21,462 bases of DNA from Hyphomicrobiales bacterium (GTDB lineage: Bacteria > Pseudomonadota > Alphaproteobacteria > Rhizobiales > Afifellaceae), in the NCBI GenBank assembly GCA_013812985.1, contig JACCSN010000613.1:1-21462 (forward strand), in the 5' to 3' direction. Position numbers and translations under genes: made by a program. The stretch's first letter is position 1; each line of letters opens with the position of its first letter. Below the pieces are notes generated by a model that saw only the letters and a program-made list of their open reading frames with translations, did no database searches and was not told where the DNA came from. This document shows positions 9,010 to 16,376 of the stretch, in pieces.

Positions 9010-9801
9010 ATGATCGCCGCACACCGTCGGGCCCTGATCCTGGAGCAATTGCGACGCGAGCGGGCCGCTTCCATCGTGGCGCTCTCCGATACCGTCGGCG
9101 TTTCGCCGACGACGATCAGGCGGGATCTGGATTTCCTGACGCAGGGCGGCTACATCGTCCGCAGCCATGGCGGGGCGGTTCTCAATGAGCATCCGCGCAC
9201 GACGTTCGAACCTCAGCGGGAGATCGGCGCGCGCATCGCCTATGCCGCCAAAGCGGCGATCGGCACACGTGCGGCCGATCTGCTCGAAGCCGGACAAAGC
9301 GTCATCTTCGATTCCAGCTCCACGGTTCTTGAAGCGGCGCGGGCGGTGGTCGCCCGGAACATCCGTCTGACGGTCTGCACCAACGACATTGGCACCGCCG
9401 CCGTTCTCGCCGATTCGCAATCGCTGCACCTTGTGGTTCTCGGCGGCACCAACCGATTTGGCTCGCTTACGATGATCGGCGATCCCGGGCTGTCGTTCCT
9501 GGAGCGGATCCATGCGGATGTGGCCTTCATCGGCATCCATTCGCTGTTCGGCCAGCGGCTCTCCGAAACCTCCATCGACCTGGCGGCAATGAAGCGTCGG
9601 ATGATCGCCAGCGCGACGCGGGCCATCGTGCTGGCGGATTCCTCGAAATTCCGCCACCCGGCTTTCTGCGATGTCGCGCGGGTGACGGAGATCAGCACGA
9701 TCCTCACCGATACCGGCATCGGCGAATCCGACCGGGACGCCCTGACCGAAGCCGGCGTGGAAATCATCGAGGTCGAGCCGGCGGCACTGCCGGACCACTA
9801 G
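9010..9801 (+). CDS. DeoR/GlpR-family transcriptional regulator of sugar catabolism
   Basis: A 263-residue cytoplasmic regulator. The N-terminal winged helix-turn-helix spans about residues 4-55 and includes VALSDTVGVSPTTIRRDL and the wing GGYIVRSHGGA. The C-terminal sugar-phosphate sensor domain shows FDSSSTVLEAA, VCTNDIGTAA, VVLGGTNR, DVAFIGIHS and ADSSKF, all typical positions of the DeoR sensor domain, where phosphorylated sugars usually act as inducer. The start at 9010 is chosen because AGAGGA lies 12 bases upstream and the length matches the family. ATGs at 8977 and 8914 would add 11 or 32 residues without better ribosome sites. It is divergent from the kinase operon and points into the second importer (172 bases away), so it probably represses one or both. 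A phospho-sugar acid made by the kinase is a reasonable inducer guess. Confidence 0.93.
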   Translation: MIAAHRRALILEQLRRERAASIVALSDTVGVSPTTIRRDLDFLTQGGYIVRSHGGAVLNEHPRTTFEPQREIGARIAYAAKAAIGTRAADLLEAGQSVIFDSSSTVLEAARAVVARNIRLTVCTNDIGTAAVLADSQSLHLVVLGGTNRFGSLTMIGDPGLSFLERIHADVAFIGIHSLFGQRLSETSIDLAAMKRRMIASATRAIVLADSSKFRHPAFCDVARVTEISTILTDTGIGESDRDALTEAGVEIIEVEPAALPDH

Positions 9802-9824
9802 AGTGGAGCGGCGGTGGCGCGACG

Positions 9825-9869
9825 GATTCGCGGGGGCCGCCAAATTCCTCCCGCGCACCGCGGCGAATC
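9825..9869 (+). other. Inverted repeat in the deoR-importer gap (possible attenuator or terminator)
   Basis: GATTCGC (9825-9831) and GCGAATC (9863-9869) are perfect inverted copies. Inside them GCGGGGG (9830-9836) can alternatively pair with CCTCCCGC (9847-9854) with one bulge. The two pairings share bases, so only one can form at a time. It lies just after the regulator stop (9801) and before the strong ribosome site of the binding-protein gene. No T-run follows. Such leaders often tune expression between a regulator and a highly expressed binding protein, but this is only suggested by position. Confidence 0.3.
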
Positions 9870-9973
9870 GAGGAACGTGGTGGGGCCGATGCCATCCTCT
9901 TCCATTTCAAGCCGAAGCAGGCCAGGATCAGGCAACGACAAACCCGCGCCGGGCGGTTCCCAGGGAGGAGAAA

Positions 9974-11032
9974 ATGGAAATTAATCGTCGTCGGATCGTA
10001 GGGGCAGCGATGGCCTGCGCCGCGTTTTGCGGGCTCGCCGCGTTCGGAGGCGCTTTGAATCCCGCCGCGGCTCAGGAGACCAAGCGCATCGGCGTCAGCT
10101 GGCGGCATTTCCAGGAGGAGCGGTGGCGAATCGACGAGGCCGGCATCAAATCGGTGCTCGATCAAGCCGGCTATGCGTATGTGAGCGCCGACGCGCAGGC
10201 CGACCCGCAAAAGCAGCTCACGGACGTGGAAAACCTGCTCGCCTCCGGCATCGACGCGCTGATCCTGCTGGCGCAGGATTCCAAGGCGGTGCTCCCGGCG
10301 GTGGAGCGCGCCAAGGCGGAAGGCGTCCCGGTAATCGCCTACGACGCGCCGATCGACACGGCGGATGCGACCTTCGTGTCGTTCGACAATGTGGCGGTCG
10401 GCCGGCTCATGGCCGAGGCGATGGTGAAGGTGAAGCCGAACGGCAATTGGGTGCTCATCGAGGGCGACGCCTCGCATCCGATCATCAACAACTTCCGCCA
10501 AGGTCAGATGGAGGTGCTGCAACCGCTCATCGACAATGGCGACATCAAGATCGTCGCTCAGCAGAACATCGAGAACTGGAAGCCCGATGTCGCCCAGTCG
10601 ACCATGGATCAGATCCTGACGCAGCAGGGGAACGCGGTGGACGCCGTGCTCGCCATGAACGACGGCACGTCGACCGGGGTTGCCGCCGCGTTGAGCGCTC
10701 AGGGCATGCTGGGCCTTCCGCTGTCCGGCCAGGACGGCGATCATGCGGTGCTGAACCGCATCGCCAAGGGCCAGCAGACCGTGACGATCTGGAAGAATTC
10801 GCGGGCGCTGGGCGAGGCCGCGGCGAAAGCGGCGATCGAGCTCGCCGAAGGCAAACCGGTCACCGGTGCGACGACCTTCAAGACCGAAAGCGGCCATGAC
10901 CAGCCCGCCGTTCTCCTCGAGCCGATCGCGATCACCCACGACAATCTGAACGTCGTGGTGGAGGCCGACTGGATTTCCAAGGAAGACCTCTGCCAAGGCG
11001 TAGCGGAGAACCCGCCGGCGGCCTGCCAGTAG
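9974..11032 (+). CDS. Periplasmic sugar-binding protein, XylF-like (CUT2 importer 2)
   Basis: A 352-residue secreted protein. A Sec signal peptide covers about residues 1-33 (RRR, hydrophobic core, NPAAAQ cleavage region). The mature part is a type I binding protein of the XylF/RbsB class: KRIGVSW start, DVENLLASGIDALILLAQD, GVPVIAYDAPI, FDNVAVGRLMAEAM and AMNDGTSTGVAAAL, with LSGQDGD near the C-terminal hinge. It captures a sugar or derivative in the periplasm for the following permease and ATPase. The start is firm: GGGAGGAG ends 3 bases before the ATG at 9974, and the signal peptide begins there; open frame upstream of it is non-coding. The resemblance to XylF is family level only; the pocket residues cannot be read as xylose specific. 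Confidence 0.93.
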   Translation: MEINRRRIVGAAMACAAFCGLAAFGGALNPAAAQETKRIGVSWRHFQEERWRIDEAGIKSVLDQAGYAYVSADAQADPQKQLTDVENLLASGIDALILLAQDSKAVLPAVERAKAEGVPVIAYDAPIDTADATFVSFDNVAVGRLMAEAMVKVKPNGNWVLIEGDASHPIINNFRQGQMEVLQPLIDNGDIKIVAQQNIENWKPDVAQSTMDQILTQQGNAVDAVLAMNDGTSTGVAAALSAQGMLGLPLSGQDGDHAVLNRIAKGQQTVTIWKNSRALGEAAAKAAIELAEGKPVTGATTFKTESGHDQPAVLLEPIAITHDNLNVVVEADWISKEDLCQGVAENPPAACQ

Positions 11033-11044
11033 GCGCTCCCGTCC

Positions 11045-12268
11045 TTGGCCGCGACCTCTTTCCGCCTGAGGTCTCTGTCGGACAATGTCGCGCGAGCCGC
11101 CGGGCTCGATGCCCGGCTGCTCGCGATGATGGCGGTCTTGATCGCGATCTGGATCGCCTTCAACATCCTGACGGATGGCGTGTTTCTGAGCGCCCGCAAC
11201 CTCTTCAACCTGTCCCTGCAGGTCGCCGTCGTGGGCATCATGGCCTGCGGCATGGTCCTCGTGATCGTGGCGCGCCAGATCGACCTCTCGGTTGGATCGC
11301 AGCTCGGCTTCATCGGCGTCTTCGGCGCGCTCCTGCAGACGGAAGTCCTGCCGATCGACGGGGGCTGGACTTGGCCTCTGGCATGCCTCGCCATGCTCGC
11401 CGCGGGAATCCTGATCGGCCTCCTGCAAGGGGCGCTCACCGCTTATGCCGGAATACCGTCCTTCGTCGTCACGCTTGGCGGCTTGCTGTTCTTCCGCAAC
11501 GCCGCCTATCAGATCAACGAGGGCAGGACGATCTCCCCCCTCAACGAGACGTTCCAGCTCTTCGGCGGTGGGCTGAACGGCACGATCGGCGCGTTCTGGA
11601 GCTGGGCCCTCGGCCTGGCCGCCATCGCCGGACTCGTATTCTTCGCGTTGCGCGGCCGCCGGCGCCGCCGCGGCCACGGCATGGCGCAGCGGCCGTATCT
11701 CATGACCGCCGCCCTGGTCCTCGTATGGAGCCTGGCCATCGTCGGCTTCGTCCTCGTGATGAATGCCTACAGGCAACCGAGGACCGGCGCGCCGATGGGC
11801 ATTCCCATCCCCGTCGTCCTCCTCATTGCCGTGGCTTTGATCATGTCGCTGGTGGCGCGCAAGCATCGCTTTGGCCGCCATGTCTTCGCCCTGGGCGGCA
11901 GCCCCGAAAGCGCCGAGCTCGCCGGCATCGACACGCGGCGGCTGACGGTCCTCGTCTTCGGCGTGATGGGCCTGCTCTGCGGGCTCGCCGCGATCGTCAT
12001 CACGGCACGGCTCAACGCCGGCGCCAGCGTTACCGGCGCCATGACCGAGCTGAACGTCATCGCCGCCGCGGTCATCGGCGGAACCTCGCTCTCCGGCGGC
12101 GTCGGCACGATTTACGGCGGCATCATCGGCGCGCTGATCATGCAAAGCCTGGAGAGCGGCATGATCCTGATGGGCGTCCCCACGCCGCTGCAGAAGATGG
12201 TCCTGGCGGTCGTGCTGATCCTCGCGGTGTGGATCGACATGACCTATCGCCGGGGCCGCCTCAGATGA
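11045..12268 (+). CDS. Sugar ABC importer permease, XylH-like (CUT2 importer 2)
   Basis: A 407-residue membrane protein of the RbsC/XylH family. It is longer than ordinary RbsC (about 320) because of a central insertion around residues 175-265. That insertion includes a basic RGRRRRRGHG loop between membrane segments, as in XylH proteins. Conserved blocks are ARQIDLSVGSQLG near residue 77, PSFVVTLGGLLFFR near 138, ALGGSPESAELAGI near 280 and VIGGTSLSGGVG near 343. The likely start is TTG at 11045, 12 bases after the binding-protein stop, with no good ribosome site. The first internal Met (codon 28) would cut into the first membrane segment. It overlaps the ATPase gene by 4 bases (ATGA). It presumably forms a homodimeric channel, since only one permease gene is present in this unit. 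Confidence 0.92.
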   Translation: MAATSFRLRSLSDNVARAAGLDARLLAMMAVLIAIWIAFNILTDGVFLSARNLFNLSLQVAVVGIMACGMVLVIVARQIDLSVGSQLGFIGVFGALLQTEVLPIDGGWTWPLACLAMLAAGILIGLLQGALTAYAGIPSFVVTLGGLLFFRNAAYQINEGRTISPLNETFQLFGGGLNGTIGAFWSWALGLAAIAGLVFFALRGRRRRRGHGMAQRPYLMTAALVLVWSLAIVGFVLVMNAYRQPRTGAPMGIPIPVVLLIAVALIMSLVARKHRFGRHVFALGGSPESAELAGIDTRRLTVLVFGVMGLLCGLAAIVITARLNAGASVTGAMTELNVIAAAVIGGTSLSGGVGTIYGGIIGALIMQSLESGMILMGVPTPLQKMVLAVVLILAVWIDMTYRRGRLR

Positions 12269-13047
12269 GCCCGGAACCTCTCGTCGCGTTCAAGCGGATC
12301 ACCAAGAGCTTCGGCGGGGTCCATGCGGTCGATAATGTCAGCCTGGACCTCATGCGAGGCGGGGTCCTCGGCCTCCTTGGCCATAACGGGGCCGGCAAAT
12401 CGACGCTGATCAAGATCCTCTCAGGCGTGTTCCCGGCCGATTCCGGGGAGATCCGCATCGACGGCCAGCCGGTGGCGATCCGGTCGACGCGCGACGCCAA
12501 GTCCTTCGGGATCGAGACCATCTATCAGAACTTGGCGCTTTCGGAAAATCTCGATGCCGTCGCCAATCTCTTCCTGGGCCGCGAGATCGCCGGCCCGCTA
12601 GGATTCATGGACGATGAGGCGATGGAGGTGGCGGCGCGCGATACGCTGAACCTCATGAAGCTTCGCCTGCCGTCCTTGTCGAGCCTGGTCGCGAGCCTCT
12701 CGGGCGGGCAACGTCAGGCCGTTGCGATCGCCCGCGCCATCCACTTCAACGCCCGCGTGCTGATCATGGACGAGCCGACCGCCGCGCTGGGGCCGGAGGA
12801 GACCCGCAACGTCGGCGCGCTGATTCGCGAGCTGGCGACCCAGGGGATCGGCATCCTCCTGATCAGCCACGACATCCACGACGTCTTCGATCTTGCCGAC
12901 CGGCTCGCGGTGATGAAGAACGGCAGGCTGGTCGGCGTCGTCGAGACCAGCGAAGCCACCAAGGATGAGGTGCTGGCCATGATCATCGCCGGCACGCCGC
13001 CGAGCCGGGCGGCCGCGCCGCGTATCCCCCACGCCGACCGGCCCTAG
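12265..13047 (+). CDS. Sugar ABC importer ATP-binding protein, single-domain FrcA-like (CUT2 importer 2)
   Basis: A 260-residue ATPase with one complete nucleotide-binding domain: Walker [10 protein letters not shown] (39-47), Q-loop IYQNL near 86-90, signature LSGGQRQ (145-151), Walker B VLIMDEP with Glu170, and the H-loop in LISHDIHDV. Most CUT2 importers use a fused double ATPase of about 500 residues. Single-domain versions such as rhizobial FrcA exist and would work as homodimers, so this is a known variant and not a truncation. The ATG at 12265 overlaps the permease stop as ATGA. The C-terminus ends in a short Pro/Ala/Arg tail. It powers uptake of the ligand bound by the 9974-11032 protein. 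Larger open frame upstream (from 11371) only shadows the permease. Confidence 0.94.
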   Translation: MSPEPLVAFKRITKSFGGVHAVDNVSLDLMRGGVLGLLGHNGAGKSTLIKILSGVFPADSGEIRIDGQPVAIRSTRDAKSFGIETIYQNLALSENLDAVANLFLGREIAGPLGFMDDEAMEVAARDTLNLMKLRLPSLSSLVASLSGGQRQAVAIARAIHFNARVLIMDEPTAALGPEETRNVGALIRELATQGIGILLISHDIHDVFDLADRLAVMKNGRLVGVVETSEATKDEVLAMIIAGTPPSRAAAPRIPHADRP

Positions 13048-13272
13048 ACTCGCCAGAACCGCTCCTCCAGCGCAAAAGGCGCAGCGCGAAACCCATCAGG
13101 CCTTCCACATGCGAGCAGAAAGTGGCAGGGTGTCCCTAATCTTACCACGCGGGCGCGGCTTCCTGCCCGTTACGCACCGCGGGGACAGCGGTAGAGCAAG
13201 GCGCCGGATCCCGGCAGGCTCGCGGAACTCCGGGAGCCAACAGAACAAATGGCATTTGGTGGAGGAGCAGAG

Positions 13273-14589
13273 ATGACCAAGAATCCTGGCGTGTTTTCGC
13301 CGGCCTGGAGCCGGCGTGAGTTCCTTTCGCGTAGCGCTCTGACCGGCGTCGGCGCGGGCCTCATCCGCGCCGGCGTGTTCGCGCCGTTCGTCTCCCGCGC
13401 CCATGCGGACAGCAAGACGATCAACGTCCTGTCGCTCGGCGAAGGCATCTTTGGCGAGCCCTTGGTCAAGCTCTCCGGCGAGTTCACCGCCGCGACGGGC
13501 ATCAAGGTCAACAATGTCACCATGGGCTACAACGAGGCCATGCAAAAGGAGGCCGCGGTCTTCGCCGCGCAGAGCCCCGAGCTCGACGTGGTCCAGGTCG
13601 ACTACATGTTCCTCAAGGGCTTCGCCAAGGCCGGCCACCTGGCCGTGCTCGATGACGGGCTCATCGCCGCCGACGAGATGGCGGACTTCTATTCCGACAC
13701 CCCGGCGACCCTGAAGGAGGTCTGGAGTCTCGACGGCAAGACCTACGGCCTTGCGACGATCGGCAATTGCCAGAACTTCATCTACAACGCAGCCCATCTG
13801 CAGGATGCCGGCCTCGCCCCGCCCGACACCTGGGCCGACGTGCTCTCCTCGGCGCAGAAGGTCGTGGACCCGGCCAGGAACCGCTACGGCTTCGTCGCAG
13901 GCACGGAGCGGCTGACCAAGGCCGTGCTCGTCTGGCTGCCGATTGCTTGGGCGAACGGGGCCGAGCTGTTCGACGAAGGCTGGCGTCCGGTCTTCAACTC
14001 GGCCGCCGGCGTCGATTCCCTCAGCTTCCTCCTGGAGCTGATGAAAACCATGCCGCCCGGCGGCGGTGCCTATACCGAGAGCGACGAGGTCAAGGCGCTC
14101 GCCACCGGCCTCGCCACTCTCGACCCGGTCGCCTGGATCCCGGATGCGATCAAGATCGCCGACGAGCAGACGAGGCCGCAGCTCGCCACCAAGGTGGCCC
14201 CGATGGGATCGGTGCGGCGGGCACCTGTCATGGGCGGCATCGGACTGACCGTGTCGAGCTATTCGGCCAACCAGGAATCGGCGGCCGCCTTTGTCGCCTG
14301 GTTTAACTCGCGCGATGTGCAGACGAACAAGATCGTCCAGAACGGTGGACAACCCTGCCGCATCTCGGCATGGGAGGCGAATGCTGCGGCACAGCCGTGG
14401 TTCCCCTCGCTCTCCGAGAACCTGAAGGTGGCCAAGCCGCTGCCGCAGATTCCGGAATGGGGTCAGATCGACGCCGCGATCAGCAAGCAGCTCAGCTCCG
14501 CCTTCGCCGGGGAGATCGACGGCAAGACGGCGCTCGACCAAGCGGCGGCCGCGGTCGACGAAGTCATGCAGGACGCCGGATACAACTGA
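13273..14589 (+). CDS. Carbohydrate ABC transporter extracellular solute-binding protein, CUT1 type, Tat-exported
   Basis: A 438-residue family 1 (MalE/UgpB-like) binding protein. The N-terminus carries a twin-arginine signal: SRREFLSRSALTG with Arg14-Arg15, a hydrophobic stretch, and a likely cleavage site after SRAHA (near 45), so it is probably exported folded. Mature features are INVLSLGEGIFGEPL, the LDVVQVDYMFL block, KTYGLATIGNCQNFIYN and the Cys/Trp-rich GQPCRISAWEAN region near the C-terminus. The start at 13273 is fixed by GGAGGAG ending 5 bases before the ATG; the upstream Met (13249) would displace the signal peptide and lacks a ribosome site. The 225 bases before it contain no gene and probably hold this operon's promoter. 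The two permeases follow. The ligand cannot be named; mono- or oligosaccharides and polyols are typical of the family. Confidence 0.93.
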   Translation: MTKNPGVFSPAWSRREFLSRSALTGVGAGLIRAGVFAPFVSRAHADSKTINVLSLGEGIFGEPLVKLSGEFTAATGIKVNNVTMGYNEAMQKEAAVFAAQSPELDVVQVDYMFLKGFAKAGHLAVLDDGLIAADEMADFYSDTPATLKEVWSLDGKTYGLATIGNCQNFIYNAAHLQDAGLAPPDTWADVLSSAQKVVDPARNRYGFVAGTERLTKAVLVWLPIAWANGAELFDEGWRPVFNSAAGVDSLSFLLELMKTMPPGGGAYTESDEVKALATGLATLDPVAWIPDAIKIADEQTRPQLATKVAPMGSVRRAPVMGGIGLTVSSYSANQESAAAFVAWFNSRDVQTNKIVQNGGQPCRISAWEANAAAQPWFPSLSENLKVAKPLPQIPEWGQIDAAISKQLSSAFAGEIDGKTALDQAAAAVDEVMQDAGYN

Positions 14590-14596
14590 GCCACAG

Positions 14597-14618
14597 CCCG
14601 GGCAGCGCCTGCCGCGGG
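14597..14618 (+). other. Intercistronic hairpin after the CUT1 binding-protein gene
   Basis: CCCGGGCAG (14597-14605) can pair with CTGCC and CGGG (14609-14613, 14615-14618), with a 3-base loop and one bulged G. It begins 7 bases after the binding-protein stop. Hairpins at this position are common in sugar importer operons, protecting the upstream message or limiting read-through so that binding protein exceeds permease. No T-run is present, so full termination is unlikely. Confidence 0.45.
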
Positions 14619-14668
14619 TCCAACCCCCGTGACGTACCGTCTCCGCCGGAATTCTCCTATTGCGCACG

Positions 14669-15577
14669 ATGATTGAAGCCCGGCGGGGAGCGGATCGCGA
14701 CCAGAGGCGTACGGCGCTGGCGTTCATGGCGCCGGCTATCATCACCCTCATCGCCATCTTCATCTATCCGCTGATCTATTCCTTCTGGATCAGCCTGCAG
14801 CGCTGGAACCTCATCTCCGGCGTCAAGCGCTGGGCCGGGCTGCAGAACTACCTGAGCATCCTTGGCGACCCGTCGCTGCCCGGGACAATCCGGGTAACGC
14901 TGATCTATTCCGGCCTGGCGGTCGCCCTGGAGCTGGTGCTTGGCCTTGCGCTGGCGCTCCTGGTGCGGGCCGGGCTCCGCCGCCGGGTCGCGGCATTTCC
15001 GGCCATGCGCGTCCTCATCATGGTGCCGCTCCTGGTGGCCCCGCTCCTCTGGGCCTTCTATTTCCGTTCCTTCTTCAGCCCGCAGTTCGGGCTTTTCAAC
15101 CACGTCCTTGGCGGTCTCGGCATCCCGACGGTGCTGTGGGTTAACCGGTCGGACCTCGCCCTGTTCAGCCTCGTCGGCGCCGATGTCTGGCAATGGACGC
15201 CGTTCATGTTCTCGATCCTGCTTGCCGGCCTTCTCTCCCTGCCCGGCGACGTGGTCGAGGCGGCGCGGATGGACGGCGCGGGCAGCTGGGCCATCCTGCG
15301 CCTGATCGAGCTGCCCATGCTGCGCCCGGTCCTCCTTGTCGCCCTGATCATGCGCACGATCGACTCGCTACGCTATCTGGACCTCGTGCTGGTGATCACG
15401 CAGGGCGGCCCAGGCACGAGCACGGAAATCCTTAACTATCTCGCCTACCGGACCTCCTTTCAGGAATTCCAGGTCGGCCGCGGCGCCGCCTATGCCTTTC
15501 TCGTTTTCGCGCTGGTCATGGTCGCCGCGGTGGCGCTCCTGCGCATGATGTGGAAGAGCGCGCATGACCGCCTCTAG
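14669..15577 (+). CDS. Carbohydrate ABC transporter permease, CUT1 MalF/UgpA type
   Basis: An inner-membrane permease of about 302 residues from the ATG at 14669 (a TTG three codons upstream, at 14660, is an alternative; neither has a clear ribosome site). A basic cytoplasmic N-terminus (EARRGADRDQRR) is followed by the first membrane segment and then about six membrane helices in all. The family EAA loop, where the ATPase docks, reads EAARMDGAGSWAILRLIELP, followed by LRPVLLVALIMRTIDSLR. It would pair with the next gene to form the channel fed by the 13273-14589 binding protein. It overlaps the next gene by 14 bases. No MalK/UgpC-type ATPase is encoded here, so the EAA loop must dock a subunit made elsewhere. 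Confidence 0.93.
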   Translation: MIEARRGADRDQRRTALAFMAPAIITLIAIFIYPLIYSFWISLQRWNLISGVKRWAGLQNYLSILGDPSLPGTIRVTLIYSGLAVALELVLGLALALLVRAGLRRRVAAFPAMRVLIMVPLLVAPLLWAFYFRSFFSPQFGLFNHVLGGLGIPTVLWVNRSDLALFSLVGADVWQWTPFMFSILLAGLLSLPGDVVEAARMDGAGSWAILRLIELPMLRPVLLVALIMRTIDSLRYLDLVLVITQGGPGTSTEILNYLAYRTSFQEFQVGRGAAYAFLVFALVMVAAVALLRMMWKSAHDRL

Positions 15578-16376
15578 GTGGCGGAATTCCGCCCTCTTCG
15601 TCGCCGGCCTCCTGGCCTGCGCCGTCTTCCTCTTCCCGCCCTTCTGGGCCCTCCTTTCCTCCTTCATGCCGGCCAATCGGGTCGGCGGCGTGCTGGACAT
15701 GGACGCCTGGAGCCTGGAAAACTACCGCGAGGTCTTCGCACAGCAGGCCTTCTGGCGGAGCCTGCGCAATTCCGCCGCCGCTTCGCTCGGCGCGACGATC
15801 GCCTCGACGCTCCTCGCCATCCCCGCCGCTTATGGGCTCACCCGCTTCCGGCGCGAATTCAAGGGGCTTGCTCTCGCGATTCTAGGGGTGCGCATGGTGC
15901 CCGGCATCGTGCTGGTCCTCCCCTTCTACATGATGTTCCGCCAAGTCCATCTGCTGGACACGATCTTCGGCCTCTCCCTCACCTATCTGACCTTCACCCT
16001 CCCATTCTCGATCTGGATGATCAGCAGCTTCTTCGAGGCTGTGCCTTACGAGATCGAGGAGGCCGCCGCGCTCGACGGCGCGTCGCGCTGGCTGACCTGC
16101 TGGTGCATCCTGACGCCGATCGCGGCGCCGGCGATCCTGACCACGGCCGTGCTCAATTTCATCTTCTGCTGGAACGAATTCCTATTCGCGCTGATCGTGA
16201 CCAGCCAGGATGCCCTGACATTCCTGCCCCTGCTGCTGCGCTACGTCCTGCCGCAGGGGCCGCTCTACGGCCAGATCTTCGCGGGCTCGACCATCTTCAT
16301 GATCCCGCCGCTCCTCGCCCTCTTCCTCATACGCCGCCGGCTGTCGGAGGCATTCGGCCTGGATACGGTGAAATGA
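15564..16376 (+). CDS. Carbohydrate ABC transporter permease, CUT1 MalG/UgpE type
   Basis: A 270-residue membrane protein with six predicted helices. Family features are the N-terminal FPPFWALLSSFM segment, the periplasmic LENYREVF stretch, IPAAYGLTRFRR, and the EAA loop EEAAALDGASRWLTCWCILT followed by PIAAPAILTTAVLNFI and the WNEFLFALI block. It is the second half of the CUT1 channel. Its ATG lies inside the end of the preceding permease gene (14-base overlap), and its stop overlaps the following hydrolase start as ATGA, placing transporter and enzymes in one transcription unit. Confidence 0.94.
   Translation: MTASRWRNSALFVAGLLACAVFLFPPFWALLSSFMPANRVGGVLDMDAWSLENYREVFAQQAFWRSLRNSAAASLGATIASTLLAIPAAYGLTRFRREFKGLALAILGVRMVPGIVLVLPFYMMFRQVHLLDTIFGLSLTYLTFTLPFSIWMISSFFEAVPYEIEEAAALDGASRWLTCWCILTPIAAPAILTTAVLNFIFCWNEFLFALIVTSQDALTFLPLLLRYVLPQGPLYGQIFAGSTIFMIPPLLALFLIRRRLSEAFGLDTVK

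Noticed and set aside
8731..9858. Long N-terminal extension of the kinase frame to 9858
   Set aside because: It runs antisense through the DeoR gene and lacks any family similarity. The family N-terminus and a strong ribosome site place the start at the TTG at 8730.
9764..12145. 793-codon open frame on the - strand opposite deoR, the binding protein and the permease
   Set aside because: It is the antisense shadow of three well-supported + strand genes in GC-rich DNA. Its protein is low-complexity (Arg/Asp/His/Glu-rich) with no recognisable domain.
15578..16372. Open frame leading into the lactonase-like gene in frame with it
   Set aside because: It overlaps the MalG-type permease in another phase and encodes an Arg/Pro-rich sequence. 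The hydrolase start at 16373 or 16427 fits the family, and no fusion protein is implied.
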